Source of the DNA: Aspidapion aeneum
Lineage: Eukaryota; Arthropoda; Insecta; Coleoptera; Brentidae
DNA length: 64,000 nt
Reading direction: 5' to 3'
Assembly: GCA_963576565.1 (NCBI GenBank)
Contig: CAUYVT010000083.1
Location: 1-64,000, forward strand
Part shown: one piece after another, positions 19,401 to 30,504 of the stretch
Numbering within the stretch: the stretch's first letter is position 1
Layout of the letters: each line of letters starts with the position of its first letter
Translations under genes and position numbers: made by a program
The notes under the pieces: model-generated
Database searches by the model: none
Told to the model about the DNA's origin: nothing
The model's input: only the letters and a program-made list of their open reading frames with translations

Positions 19401-22400
19401 AGGTTGGGTTAGGTTGGGTTAGGTTGGGTTAGGTTGGGTTAGGTTGGGTTAGGTTGGGTTAGGTTGGGTTAGGTTGGGTTAGGTTGGGTTAGGTTGGGTT
19501 AGGTTGGGTTAGGTTGGGTTAGGTTGGGTTAGGTTGGGTTAGGTTGGGTTGGGTTGGGTTGGGTTAGGTTGGGTTAGGTTGGGTTAGGTTGGGTTAGGTT
19601 GGGTTAGGTTGGGTTAGGTTGGGTTAGGTTAGGTTATGTTGGGTTAGGTTGGGTTAGGTTGGCTTAGGTTGGCTTAGGTTGGCTTAGGTTGGGTTAGGTT
19701 GGGTTAGGTTGGGTTAGGTTGGGTTAGGTTGGGTTAGGTTGGGTTAGGTTGGGTTAGGTTGGGTTAGGTTGGGTTAGGTTGGGTTAGGTTGGGTTAGGTT
19801 GGGTTAGGTTGGGTTAGGTTGGGTTAGGTTGGGTTAGGTTGGGTTAGGTTGGGTTAGGTTGGGTTAGGTTGGGTTAGGTTGGGTTAGGTTGGGTTAGGTT
19901 GGCTTAGGTTGGGTTAGGTTGGGTTAGGTTGGGTTAGGTTGGGTTAGGTTGGGTTAGGTTGGGTTAGGTTGGGTTAGGTTGGGTTAGGTTGGGTTAGGTT
20001 GGGTTAGGTTGGGTTAGGTTGGGTTAGGTTGGGTTAGGTTGGGTTAGGTTGGGTTAGGTTGGGTTAGGTTGGGTTAGGTTGGGTTAGGTTGGGTTAGGTT
20101 GGGTTAGGTTGGGTTAGGTTGGGTTAGGTTGGGTTAGGTTGGGTTAGGTTGGGTTAGGTTGGGTTAGGTTGGGTTAGGTTGGGTTAGGTTGGGTTAGGTT
20201 GGGTTAGGTTGGGTTAGGTTGGGTTAGGTTGGGTTAGGTTGGGTTAGGTTGGGTTAGGTTGGGTTAGGTTGGGTTAGGTTGGGTTAGGTTGGGTTAGGTT
20301 GGGTTAGGTTGGGTTAGGTTGGGTTAGGTTGGGTTAGGTTGGGTTAGGTTGGGTTAGGTTGGGTTAGGTTGGGTTAGGTTGGGTTAGGTTGGGTTAGGTT
20401 GGGTTAGGTTGGGTTAGGTTGGGTTAGGTTGGGTTAGGTTGGGTTAGTTGGGTTAGGTTGGGTTAGGTTGGGTTAGGTTGGGTTAGGTTGGGTTAGGTTG
20501 GGTTAGGTTGGGTTAGGTTGGGTTAGGTTGGGTTAGGTTGGGTTAGGTTGGGTTAGGTTGGGTTAGGTTGGGTTAGGTTGGGTTAGGTTGGGTTAGGTTG
20601 GGTTAGGTTGGGTTAGGTTGGGTTAGGTTGGGTTAGGTTGGGTTAGGTTGGGTTAGGTTGGGTTAGGTTGGGTTAGGTTGGGTTAGGTTGGGTTAGGTTG
20701 GGTTAGGTTGGGTTAGGTTGGGTTAGGTTGGGTTAGGTTGGGTTAGGTTGGGTTAGGTTGGGTTAGGTTGGGTTAGGTTGGGTTAGGTTGGGTTAGGTTG
20801 GGTTAGGTTGGGTTAGGTTGGGTTAGGTTGGGTTAGGTTGGGTTAGGTTGGGTTAGGTTGGGTTAGGTTGGGTTAGGTTGGGTTAGGTTGGGTTAGGTTG
20901 GGTTAGGTTGGGTTAGGTTGGGTTAGGTTGGGTTAGGTTGGGTTAGGTTGGGTTAGGTTGGGTTAGGTTGGGTTAGGTTGGGTTAGGTTGGGTTAGGTTG
21001 GGTTAGGTTGGGTTAGGTTGGGTTAGGTTGGGTTAGGTTGGGTTAGGTTGGGTTAGGTTGGGTTAGGTTGGGTTAGGTTGGGTTAGGTTGGGTTAGGTTG
21101 GGTTAGGTTGGGTTAGGTTGGGTTAGGTTGGGTTAGGTTGGGTTAGGTTGGGTTAGGTTGGGTTAGGTTGGGTTAGGTTGGGTTAGGTTGGGTTAGGTTG
21201 GGTTAGGTTGGGTTAGGTTGGGTTAGGTTGGGTTAGGTTGGGTTAGGTTGGGTTAGGTTGGGTTAGGTTGGGTTAGGTTGGGTTAGGTTGGGTTAGGTTG
21301 GGTTAGGTTGGGTTAGGTTGGGTTAGGTTGGGTTAGGTTGGGTTAGGTTGGGTTAGGTTGGGTTAGGTTGGGTTAGGTTGGGTTAGGTTGGGTTAGGTTG
21401 GGTTAGGTTGGGTTAGGTTGGGTTAGGTTGGGTTAGGTTGGGTTAGGTTGGGTTAGGTTGGGTTAGGTTGGGTTAGGTTGGGTTAGGTTGGGTTAGGTTG
21501 GGTTAGGTTGGGTTAGGTTGGGTTAGGTTGGGTTAGGTTGGGTTAGGTTGGGTTAGGTTGGGTTAGGTTGGGTTAGGTTGGGTTAGGTTGGGTTAGGTTG
21601 GGTTAGGTTGGGTTAGGTTGGGTTAGGTTGGGTTAGGTTGGGTTAGGTTGGGTTAGGTTGGGTTAGGTTGGGTTAGGTTGGGTTAGGTTGGGTTAGGTTG
21701 GGTTAGGTTGGGTTAGGTTGGGTTAGGTTGGGTTAGGTTGGGTTAGGTTGGGTTAGGTTGGGTTAGGTTGGGTTAGGTTGGGTTAGGTTGGGTTAGGTTG
21801 GGTTAGGTTGGGTTAGGTTGGGTTAGGTTGGGTTAGGTTGGGTTAGGTTGGGTTAGGTTGGGTTAGGTTGGGTTAGGTTGGGTTAGGTTGGGTTAGGTTG
21901 GGTTAGGTTGGGTTAGGTTGGGTTAGGTTGGGTTAGGTTGGGTTAGGTTGGGTTAGGTTGGGTTAGGTTGGGTTAGGTTGGGTTAGGTTGGGTTAGGTTG
22001 GGTTAGGTTGGGTTAGGTTGGGTTAGGTTGGGTTAGGTTGGGTTAGGTTGGGTTAGGTTGGGTTAGGTTGGGTTAGGTTGGGTTAGGTTGGGTTAGGTTG
22101 GGTTAGGTTGGGTTAGGTTGGGTTAGGTTGGGTTAGGTTGGGTTAGGTTGGGTTAGGTTGGGTTAGGTTGGGTTAGGTTGGGTTAGGTTGGGTTAGGTTG
22201 GGTTAGGTTGGGTTAGGTTGGGTTAGGTTGGGTTAGGTTGGGTTAGGTTGGGTTAGGTTGGGTTAGGTTGGGTTAGGTTGGGTTAGGTTGGGTTAGGTTG
22301 GGTTAGGTTGGGTTAGGTTGGGTTAGGTTGGGTTAGGTTGGGTTAGGTTGGGTTAGGTTGGGTTAGGTTGGGTTAGGTTGGGTTAGGTTGGGTTAGGTTG

Positions 22401-23609
22401 GGTTAGGTTGGGTTAGGTTGGGTTAGGTTGGGTTAGGTTGGGTTAGGTTGGGTTAGGTTGGGTTAGGTTGGGTTAGGTTGGGTTAGGTTGGGTTAGGTTG
22501 GGTTAGGTTGGGTTAGGTTGGGTTAGGTTGGGTTAGGTTGGGTTAGGTTGGGTTAGGTTGGGTTAGGTTGGGTTAGGTTGGGTTAGGTTGGGTTAGGTTG
22601 GGTTAGGTTGGGTTAGGTTGGGTTAGGTTGGGTTAGGTTGGGTTAGGTTGGGTTAGGTTGGGTTAGGTTGGGTTAGGTTGGGTTAGGTTGGGTTAGGTTG
22701 GGTTAGGTTGGGTTAGGTTGGGTTAGGTTGGGTTAGGTTGGGTTAGGTTGGGTTAGGTTGGGTTAGGTTGGGTTAGGTTGGGTTAGGTTGGGTTAGGTTG
22801 GGTTAGGTTGGGTTAGGTTGGGTTAGGTTGGGTTAGGTTGGGTTAGGTTGGGTTAGGTTGGGTTAGGTTGGGTTAGGTTGGGTTAGGTTGGGTTAGGTTG
22901 GGTTAGGTTGGGTTAGGTTGGGTTAGGTTGGGTTAGGTTGGGTTAGGTTGGGTTAGGTTGGGTTAGGTTGGGTTAGGTTGGGTTAGGTTGGGTTAGGTTG
23001 GGTTAGGTTGGGTTAGGTTGGGTTAGGTTGGGTTAGGTTGGGTTAGGTTGGGTTAGGTTGGGTTAGGTTGGGTTAGGTTGGGTTAGGTTGGGTTAGGTTG
23101 GGTTAGGTTGGGTTAGGTTGGGTTAGGTTGGGTTAGGTTGGGTTAGGTTGGGTTAGGTTGGGTTAGGTTGGGTTAGGTTGGGTTAGGTTGGGTTAGGTTG
23201 GGTTAGGTTGGGTTAGGTTGGGTTAGGTTGGGTTAGGTTGGGTTAGGTTGGGTTAGGTTGGGTTAGGTTGGGTTAGGTTGGGTTAGGTTGGGTTAGGTTG
23301 GGTTAGGTTGGGTTAGGTTGGGTTAGGTTGGGTTAGGTTGGGTTAGGTTGGGTTAGGTTGGGTTAGGTTGGGTTAGGTTGGGTTAGGTTGGGTTAGGTTG
23401 GGTTAGGTTGGGTTAGGTTGGGTTAGGTTGGGTTAGGTTGGGTTAGGTTGGGTTAGGTTGGGTTAGGTTAGGTTGGTTAGGTTGGGTTAGGTTGGGTTAG
23501 GTTGGGTTAGGTTGGGTTAGGTTGGGTAGGTTGGGTTAGGTTGGGTTAGGTTGGGTTAGGTTGGGTTGGGTTGGGTTGGGTTAGGTTGGGTTGGGTTGGG
23601 TTAGGTTGG
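16453..23609 (+). repeat. Telomere-like array 3, (TTAGGTTGGG)n
   Basis: About 715 copies of the 10-bp unit, the longest array, same polarity as the others. A TTATG...TTAGATT cluster at about 17437-17470 partly matches the cluster in arrays 1 and 2. A marker block (GGTTAGGTTATG followed two units later by three GGCTTAGG units) occurs at 18062-18120 and again at 19627-19685, showing an internal duplication of 1565 bp. The stretch 20460-23460 is almost free of variants. The last 150 bp (23461-23609) are irregular before the spacer begins. Confidence 0.95.
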
Positions 23610-24750
23610 TTCAGTTTGATTATGTTCGGTTAGGATCCGCTAGGATTGTTTAGGTTAGGTTTAGCTACATTCGGTTAGGTTCTGTTTAGTTTAACCAAAT
23701 CGAACCAAACCAAACCGGATGTAACGGTTTGGTTTGTTTTGGTTTGGTTCGGGTAGGTTTGGTTCAGTTTGATTATGTTTGGTTAGGTTCGGCTAGGTTT
23801 AATTTGTTTTGGTTAGGTTCAGCCAGATTCGGTCTGGTTCAGTTCGGTTCGTTTCGAATCGGTTCGGTTAGGTTCAGTGTTCTTCGGCTTGGTTTGGTTC
23901 AGTTTGATTATGTTTGGTTAGGTTCCGCTAGGTTCAGTTTGTTTCGGATAGGTTTAGCTACATTCAGTTAGGTACGGTTTAGTTTAACCAAATCGAACCG
24001 AACCGTTAGATTCGGTTTGATTTGGTTCATTTCGATACGGATCGGTTCAGTCTGGTTTTGTTCGGCTAGACCTTCAATAAATTTAAAAAAAGTAGATAAT
24101 TATTAATTTTTAGTGTTTTAAGGAATAAAAATTGATATAATGTTCAATTAAACGAATTTTTAATGTAAAAATGTAGGAATCATAATTTTCTTGATTTTGT
24201 TTTGAATTTCATGCTTCTTTAAAAATTGTGCATTTTCATAAAAGGACCAAAAAAACTGACCCGATTTCGATCAGTGACCTTAGTTATTTCAAGTTTTTGT
24301 TAACAGCTGATGGACGTCAGGGACCGTTTTGTTTCAGTTTGAAATGAGAAAATGCTTTTTTTGTAGCAATTTGTATGGGTTTTAATGGGGTTTTAAGAAT
24401 TTTTCAATTTTAATTTTTTTAACAAAATATACGATTTTCCGCATTTTTTTTTAGAAATCACTATAAAATGGTTTAAAATTATCATTTTTCAAAAAACTTC
24501 GTAGTTTTAAGAAAGTTGGTAAAACGTACCAGACCTGAAATGTGTTGCAGTCTAGGACAACTGGGCGCCGCCAACTCGGCGCCACCAACTGGGCGGCGGG
24601 TCAACTGGGCGGCAGGCCAACTGGGCGTCGGGCCAACTGGACGCTGAGCCAACTGGGCGCCGGACTAAAATATTTTTTATTGATAAAATGTGCAGATGAA
24701 AAACTAACTTAAAAAAATTAAAATGGCGGATCCAGAATGGCGGACTTTCT
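23610..24750 (+). repeat. Subtelomeric-type spacer unit, copy 3 (truncated)
   Basis: Matches the first 1.15 kb of spacers 1 and 2 (4467-5612), with a 5-bp deletion in the CCAAA run and a few substitutions. It is more diverged than copies 1 and 2 are from each other. Homology stops at GGCGGACTTTCT (24750). Here the sequence continues through the rest of a foldback element into different chromosomal DNA, so this is the inner edge of the array-spacer system. Confidence 0.9.
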
Positions 24751-25000
24751 TATTTATGCATCGATATGTATCGAATATGGAACTTGGCGGTGTTTCAAGT
24801 CGCAGAAAACGACACCTACTAAATTTCAACACTCGACTTAATAGATGTTGAAATTTTTGTAAAAATAACATATTTATTTTGTTTTTTATCTGCACATTTT
24901 ATCGAAAGAAAAATAGTCCGGCGCTGAGTTGGCCCGGCGCCCATTTGGCCCGGCATGGCGCCCTGTTGGCGGCGCCGAGTTGGCCGGCGCCCAGTTGTCC
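24555..25000. mobile_element. Complete foldback-type element with minisatellite arms
   Basis: The left end GGACAACTGGGCGCCG (24555) and the reverse complement of the right end (CGGCGCCCAGTTGTCC, ending 25000) match exactly. Both arms hold tandem GCC-AACTGGGCG words. The inner arms also pair: 24658-24707 against 24880-24937, sharing TTTATCTGCACATTTTAT. The middle (about 24708-24879) is AT-rich. Length is 446 bp. No clear target duplication was found, and there is no transposase, so it is non-autonomous. The overlapping open frames on both strands are products of the GC-rich arms. Confidence 0.75.
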
Positions 25001-25001
25001 C

Positions 25002-25122
25002 ATCCCGAATTGAAATTTTTAGTTCCGAAATTTCATCTGACTCGAGCATAACTTGTAGTCCACCCAAGAAGAGAAGAGTTGAAGAAGACCCTTGTTCAAA
25101 GAAAGAAAATATTTTACCTGGA
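25002..25122 (+). pseudogene. Exon-like fragment with a basic nuclear-localisation-like stretch
   Basis: Directly right of the foldback element an open frame reads through about 40 codons including SPPKKRRVEEDP, which resembles a classical nuclear localisation signal, then KKENILPG. A possible splice donor, GAAG|GTACAAC, lies at 25122. The 5' side is replaced by foldback sequence. I do not recognise the protein. It could be a host exon interrupted by the element or chance coding in AT-rich DNA; biased K/R/S/E composition with no stop makes the former somewhat more likely. Confidence 0.3.
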
Positions 25123-26000
25123 AGGTACAACATTTGTAAAGTTCTAGGATGAAAACAATAATTTTAATACATCCACTGCACTTAGCATGCTTAGAAATTA
25201 TTTTTACTCTTTTTTTTTACTGAAGGGAATTTTGTAAACACAGTATACTCAAGTAAGTATTCATGAATTATTTATTATTCAAACAGAAAATTGTTGATAA
25301 AAAATTCTAGTGGAATTCAAAATTAGTTTTTATTTTGCGCCGCCACTGCCCTTTTTTATCCAAGACAAGCAAATAGAATATTTTTGCGATGTTGCATGTA
25401 TTCGGACTTACCAAACCGAAATCCTATTTTCATCCCTGTCTTGCTCATTAAATTCTTACTTGTATTTGGTCAATTGCGATAAAAGCTTGATATAATGGCA
25501 ATTAAGGCCCATGCTGGGTCTACCCGTAGGGTATAGAAGTCAATGGTTTGCACACATTCTTCACTATTTTTAGGTAAAATTTAAAAAAAATATAATATAA
25601 GAATTGAAGTGTCGGCAACCGCGAAAGATTTCTAAACTGTTAGTTAAGATTAGTTCAGGTTGAAATGAACATTACAAAAACCCCTGCAAAATCATATTCA
25701 CTTGCCAAAGTGACATCTTTCAGACTCACCCTCAATCGAGAAACGTCAAAAAATGTTTGACAATTATTTGACGGATTTTGTTTAGCAAACAGGGTCGTCT
25801 TGCAATAAAAATAATTTTTTTTAGAAACATCTTTAACAAAGAACTTTGCATGGGTATTTAAATAAACGCTTTGAAACAACGCGAGGGGCATTCTACACTT
25901 ATGCGGAGCGCGCCAGTGCAAGAATTGTTCCTCGATTGTGAATACACCCATCAGAAAATCAAAGTAAAACCTTAACCATACTTAGCTTTTTAGTTAATAG
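25123..26000. other. Unassigned AT-rich DNA
   Basis: About 0.9 kb with no recognisable gene. A 98-codon open frame on the minus strand (25951-25655) has no motif I know and no supporting context. No repeat boundaries were found. Confidence 0.5.
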
Positions 26001-26332
26001 GGCTGTCTAACAAAACATATGATCAAATCCAAGATGTCTTCCATAGGACAAACAAACCGATTTCCCATAAGCCGTAATGTTAACAAAAACGTAAATTTTA
26101 CAAAAATGACAAGAGCTTTAGTCTCAAAAATTAATCAGTTTTAAGAACAGATCCTTTGTGCATATGGGAAAAATGCGTTTTTCTTAAAAATATTAAACTA
26201 AAGCGAGAAAATCTGAAATAAAAGGGACCATGTTTTCTTCAAAAAAGTAGGTTATGTTTTTGTTTATTTTGTTTTTTTTTAACTTTTTTTCTAGTTTTTT
26301 CACTTATTTTGAATTATTACATGGGCGCACCA

Positions 26333-26485
26333 AGGGGACGGGGGGCTAGGGGCCCGGACCCCCCAAACCACATATTTTTTTAGATATTTTCCATATATTT
26401 CATGAATAAACAAAAAAAATAGCATAAAGTATATCATGAGACCTCTGGGGGCCCCCCAAAGGTATCGGGCCCCCAAAGGTTTTTG
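26333..26485. repeat. Degenerate hAT-type MITE relative
   Basis: GC-rich ends (GGGGGCTAGGGGCCC and GGGCCCCCAAAGG) flank an AT-rich core. The core shares TTTTTTTAGATATTTTCCA, AATAGCATAA and ATGAGACCTC-like words with the complete 138-bp element at 47915-48052. Its outermost CAGTGGCG termini and target duplication are not recognisable, so it is an older, damaged family member. Confidence 0.55.
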
Positions 26486-27659
26486 ACCAATGAATCAATT
26501 AACTATCAGCCCAAGGTAGGGGAAAGTAGTTCTATTAAAAGAGCTCACTTCAAGGCTCACTTAACAGAGACGAAATTGAAATAGACTAAACTTTTCTCGT
26601 CAGATTCAGGTTTTCTATTAGGATCTTTTGTTGTACTTGACTAAACCTTTTGCTAAGTAATAGGCCTTCTATAGCGTTAAACTGTGAAAAATATATCACT
26701 ATGATTTTTAGGTTTAGACAAAGGTTAATTATTTTAACCCTCCAGTAGTGACATGAAAAAGAGGCACAACTTATAGGTAGGTCAGTCCAACAGATCAATA
26801 TGCACATATGAGTTCCAACCGAGGTTGGTCAAGCAAACTTCTAATAAGTACTTTACAAAATATGTTTTTTTAAAAAAATATAAGTAAACATTATATAAAA
26901 AAAAACTTGCAAAATTAAAATACACAGTTTTTCCATGTCATTGGCCTCACACACCGTACATCACCATATGATTTTCCATGAACTAAAATAACTATAAAAA
27001 CTTAAGTACGGTCAAACCTAAGGTTCATCAGCTCACAACAGTAAGTACTGTTCAAATTTTACAACAGTACAATATTCGCTTTTGTATTACTACTGTTACA
27101 ATTACTGTTTTTCTGTAACAATATTTGCTCAATTATGTATCTAAAAGTTTATGCAAATAAATATATACTCTACTCTACAATTGGGCGTAACAGCATATAA
27201 CCCATTAGGAGTATTAGAACCCAAGTTTTTTTGAGAGAAATTGAAAAAAATATCTGAGAGAACTTATTTGTTTTTCTTGTGGTCATCAAAGTCAACAAAG
27301 ATTACTTTTTATTCCATCTATTATTAATGATGCCATAAAAAAAAATTTTGGTAATAATCTCAGAACAGTACCGTAGAAATTTCACAACAGGACTTGTAGT
27401 AGGTCCAGTCAGATACTATACAAATTTTACGGTGTACAAGTTTAAGGTGTCAAAAAGCATGGAAATAAAGGAAAATTTGCACCAAAATAGTTTAAGATAA
27501 AAAGAGGTTTGGGTTAGGGAGATTGTCAAATTCACCAGTTTATTCTAAACTGTTTTGAGGTCTGTAAAATAAATATTTATTAAAGAAGAAGAAACTTTGA
27601 TGATACAGGACTTCACTCGACACTATACAAGACGCTACACTACCAAAAGTTTATTTAAG
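26486..27659. other. Interior of the long-TIR element, left of the Jockey insertion
   Basis: AT-rich, with several ACAACAGTA / ACTGTT words near 27030-27120. No frame with recognisable domains; the 73-codon minus-strand frame at 26807-26586 has no motif I know. Confidence 0.45.
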
Positions 27660-27672
27660 AGTTCTGTAGGAT
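27660..27672. other. Target-site duplication of Jockey copy A (left)
   Basis: AGTTCTGTAGGAT, repeated exactly at 31930-31942 on the other side of the element. It abuts the T-run that is the element's poly(A) tail, as expected for target-primed reverse transcription. Confidence 0.9.
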
Positions 27673-27882
27673 TTTTTTTTTTTTTTAATTTGTCAAACAC
27701 ACTGTGTTTTTTTTATTACAATCTAGTCAGTAAGACTAATTAGCAATTTTGTTTTAACTTAATTCACTAGAAAAGTCAGATTTAAACTTAGGGTTCACTC
27801 AACAGTTCTCCCCGCTTTGTTTAGTCTGTAACTCACAATTGTGTTGTGTTTATAGCATTATTTTGTTTTATGTGTAATTCAC

Positions 27883-30504
27883 TTAGTTTACTAGCTTAAA
27901 CGGCTTCACTCTTTTTAGTCGTCGAACTAGCATAGTATTGTCTAGAAGCTGAATTGCTTCCACATTCACATGCCGATGGAGTCTATCTTCATGGCTTTTT
28001 GCGTACTTTTTTATAGTCTCTGCTACAGTTTCGATTTTTAGATCTCGATGAAGGTCACTATTTCGAACGTACCAAGGTGCATTCACAATGTTTCTTAATA
28101 CTTTATTTTGAAATCTCTGTACAACTAGAATGTTACTCTCTTTAGCACAACCCCATAGTTGAATACCATATGTCCATACTGGTTTCAGTATTTGTCTATA
28201 AAGCAGTAACTTATTATGAATTGTTAAATTGGACTTCCTTCCAATTAGCCAGTTCATTTTTCTATACCTTATCTCAAGTTCTTCTTTTTTTTCTTAACAT
28301 GTGCTTTCCAGCGCAATTTGGCATCAAGTGTCATACCTAGATATTTTGTCTGATTCGAATATGGTACTGGAATGTTGTTAATTGTTATTTGTATGTGATT
28401 TATATTTTTGTTTGTAAAATCAACATGAATTGATTTGGTTTCATTTAATTTTATTCGCCACTTTGTGGTCCAACTGTGAATTTGGGTGACTGCATCCTGA
28501 AGTTTTTCTATGCATTTTTCAATAGATTTTTCTACCGTCAATAAACCAGTATCATCGGCAAATGTTGCTAAGTGACAATTTTCTGGCTTTGGGATATCAC
28601 AAGTGAATAATAAGTATAGATAAGGGCCTAGTACGCTACCCTGGGGCACGCCTGCTTGAATTTCTCTTAAATTTGAGTATGAGTCTTCCTGTTTTACTCT
28701 AAAAATCAGATATGTATGATTCCAAAATATCCGAATATTGTTTTGGCAGAAACCTTTTTAGTTTAAAATTAAGGCCTTCATGCCACACTTTGTCAAATGC
28801 TTGTGCTACATCTAGAAAAACTGCAGAACAAACATTTCCCTCTTCTAGTGCTTTTTCTATTATATTAGTAATTCTGTGTACTTGATCTATCGTGGAATGC
28901 TTGTCTCGAAAACCAAATTGATGAGATGGAATAATTTCTTGTCTTTCTATGATGGGTTTTATTCTTTTAAGCAATAATTTTTCATAGAGCTTGGATATAA
29001 TTGGCAGCAAAGATATTGGCCTGTAAGATGACACGTCATGGAGTGGTTTTCCCGGTTTTGGAATCATGATAACTTCTGCAACTTTCCACAGTTTAGGTAC
29101 ATACCTAAGCCTAAAAGACGCATTAATTAGGTTGCATAGTTTTACGATAGCTTTTCTGGGGAGTTGTTTTAAGACTACCCCGTTAATAAGATCATACCCT
29201 GGGGCTTTTTTCGAATTAATATTTTTGATTTCTGTTAATATTTCTTTTGGTGATATAAGCTTAATATGGTCCTTGATTTGATGGGGTTCATTTAAATGAA
29301 AGTGTTCATCTGGTGCTTCGTGGGGCTGAAATGTTTTTTCTAAATGACTTGCAAAAATATCTGCTTTTTCTTCGTTACTCCTTGCCCACTGGTTGTTAGA
29401 TTTTCGTATGGGTGGAATTTGGATAATTGGTCTTTTAAAATCTTTGGTTGCTTTCCAAAGGGAATAGTCGGTATTTTTATCATCTGTAAGTTCATTAAGA
29501 AAATGGTTAATAGATTCATTTTTTATTACTAAAATTTCTCGCCTAATGCGCTGCGTCATGTTGTTGAGATTTGTTTTGTCCCGAGGATCACGGCTTTGTT
29601 GCCACTTTCTTCTTAGTTTCCTTTTTTCCAATATAAGGTCTCTAATTTCCTTTGGATAGTTTTTTCCCTTAAAAATTCTCTTTGGTTTTGTAACAAAATA
29701 ATCAACTTCTTTATCGATTTGTTCTGGCGTTTGCAATGGTACTGATAGGTTTATTTTTTCTGACACACTTTGTTTAAAACTAATCCAGTCAGTCAGTTTA
29801 TTAACTAGTGAGATATTTGCTTCTTTCTTTATTATGTTTTTACTAAGAGTTAGAATAATAGGTGAAATGATCTGAGTGTAAATCAAAACTTTCTTCTATA
29901 TCTACAAAACTTAAAGATATATTTTTTACTATAAAAAAATCAATTAGATCTGGAATTTTTCCTGGATCTGTTGGATAGTATGTGGGCTTACCAGTTGATA
30001 TCGGCTCACATTGATATTCACTAATAGCTTGCAAAAGTTCTTTTCCTTTAGAATTCGTCAGTCTAGATCCCCAGTAGGTATTTTTGCATTAAAGTCACCT
30101 CCAATTATAAAACGGTTTCCTAATTTTCTGAGAAAATTAAGATATTGATTTTTCTTTAGTAAGTGCCTTGGTGGTATATAGACAGCACTTATGACTAATG
30201 TATATGTTTTGGTTTTTACACTTACTAATGTAGCTTGAATCTCTATGGTTTTATATCCCATCTCCTCATAGTGTGATATATGTTCTTTAATTATTACAGC
30301 ACTTCCCCCATGTGCAGTATTGCTAGGGTGAGTTGTATGATACACTTTATAACCTTTAAATTTAATGTGAGACTGGTTAGTGAAATGCGTTTCTGACACA
30401 AGACAGACGTCAATTTTTTCTATGTCTAGAATAACTTGCAAGTCTTGCTGATGTTGCAAGAGACCATTGGCATTCCAAGCTAGGATTCTAAGATTACTGA
30501 CCAT
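27883..30504 (-). pseudogene. Jockey A ORF2: endonuclease-reverse transcriptase, frameshifted
   Basis: The start ATG overlaps the last 11 nt of ORF1 (ATGGTCAGTAA). Endonuclease motifs are LAWNANG, VSETHF, VYIPPRH and GGDFNAK. Reverse transcriptase motifs are KAPGYDLING, RPISLLPIISKLYEKLL, FGFRDKHSTI, FLDVAQAFDKVW, PQGSVLGPYLY, FADDTG (catalytic aspartates) and KYLGMTLD. It nicks target DNA and copies its own mRNA. The frame is broken by an A-run loss near 30085, an extra base near 29860, a 5-nt loss near 28703 and a homopolymer change near 28290. An 11-codon in-frame deletion relative to copy B lies near 29690. It is non-functional as written. Confidence 0.9.

Noticed and set aside
1..23609. 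CRISPR-like periodic repeat
   Set aside because: The 10-bp unit has no spacers and the surroundings are eukaryotic retroelements.
25655..25951. 98-codon minus-strand frame
   Set aside because: No recognisable motif, no splice or promoter context, isolated in AT-rich DNA; not enough to call a gene.
29066..29281. Plus-strand frames over the Jockey copies (also 29344, 30690, 31045, 50840, 51118, 52404, 52846)
   Set aside because: Antisense shadows of Jockey ORF1 and ORF2; duplicated because the element is.
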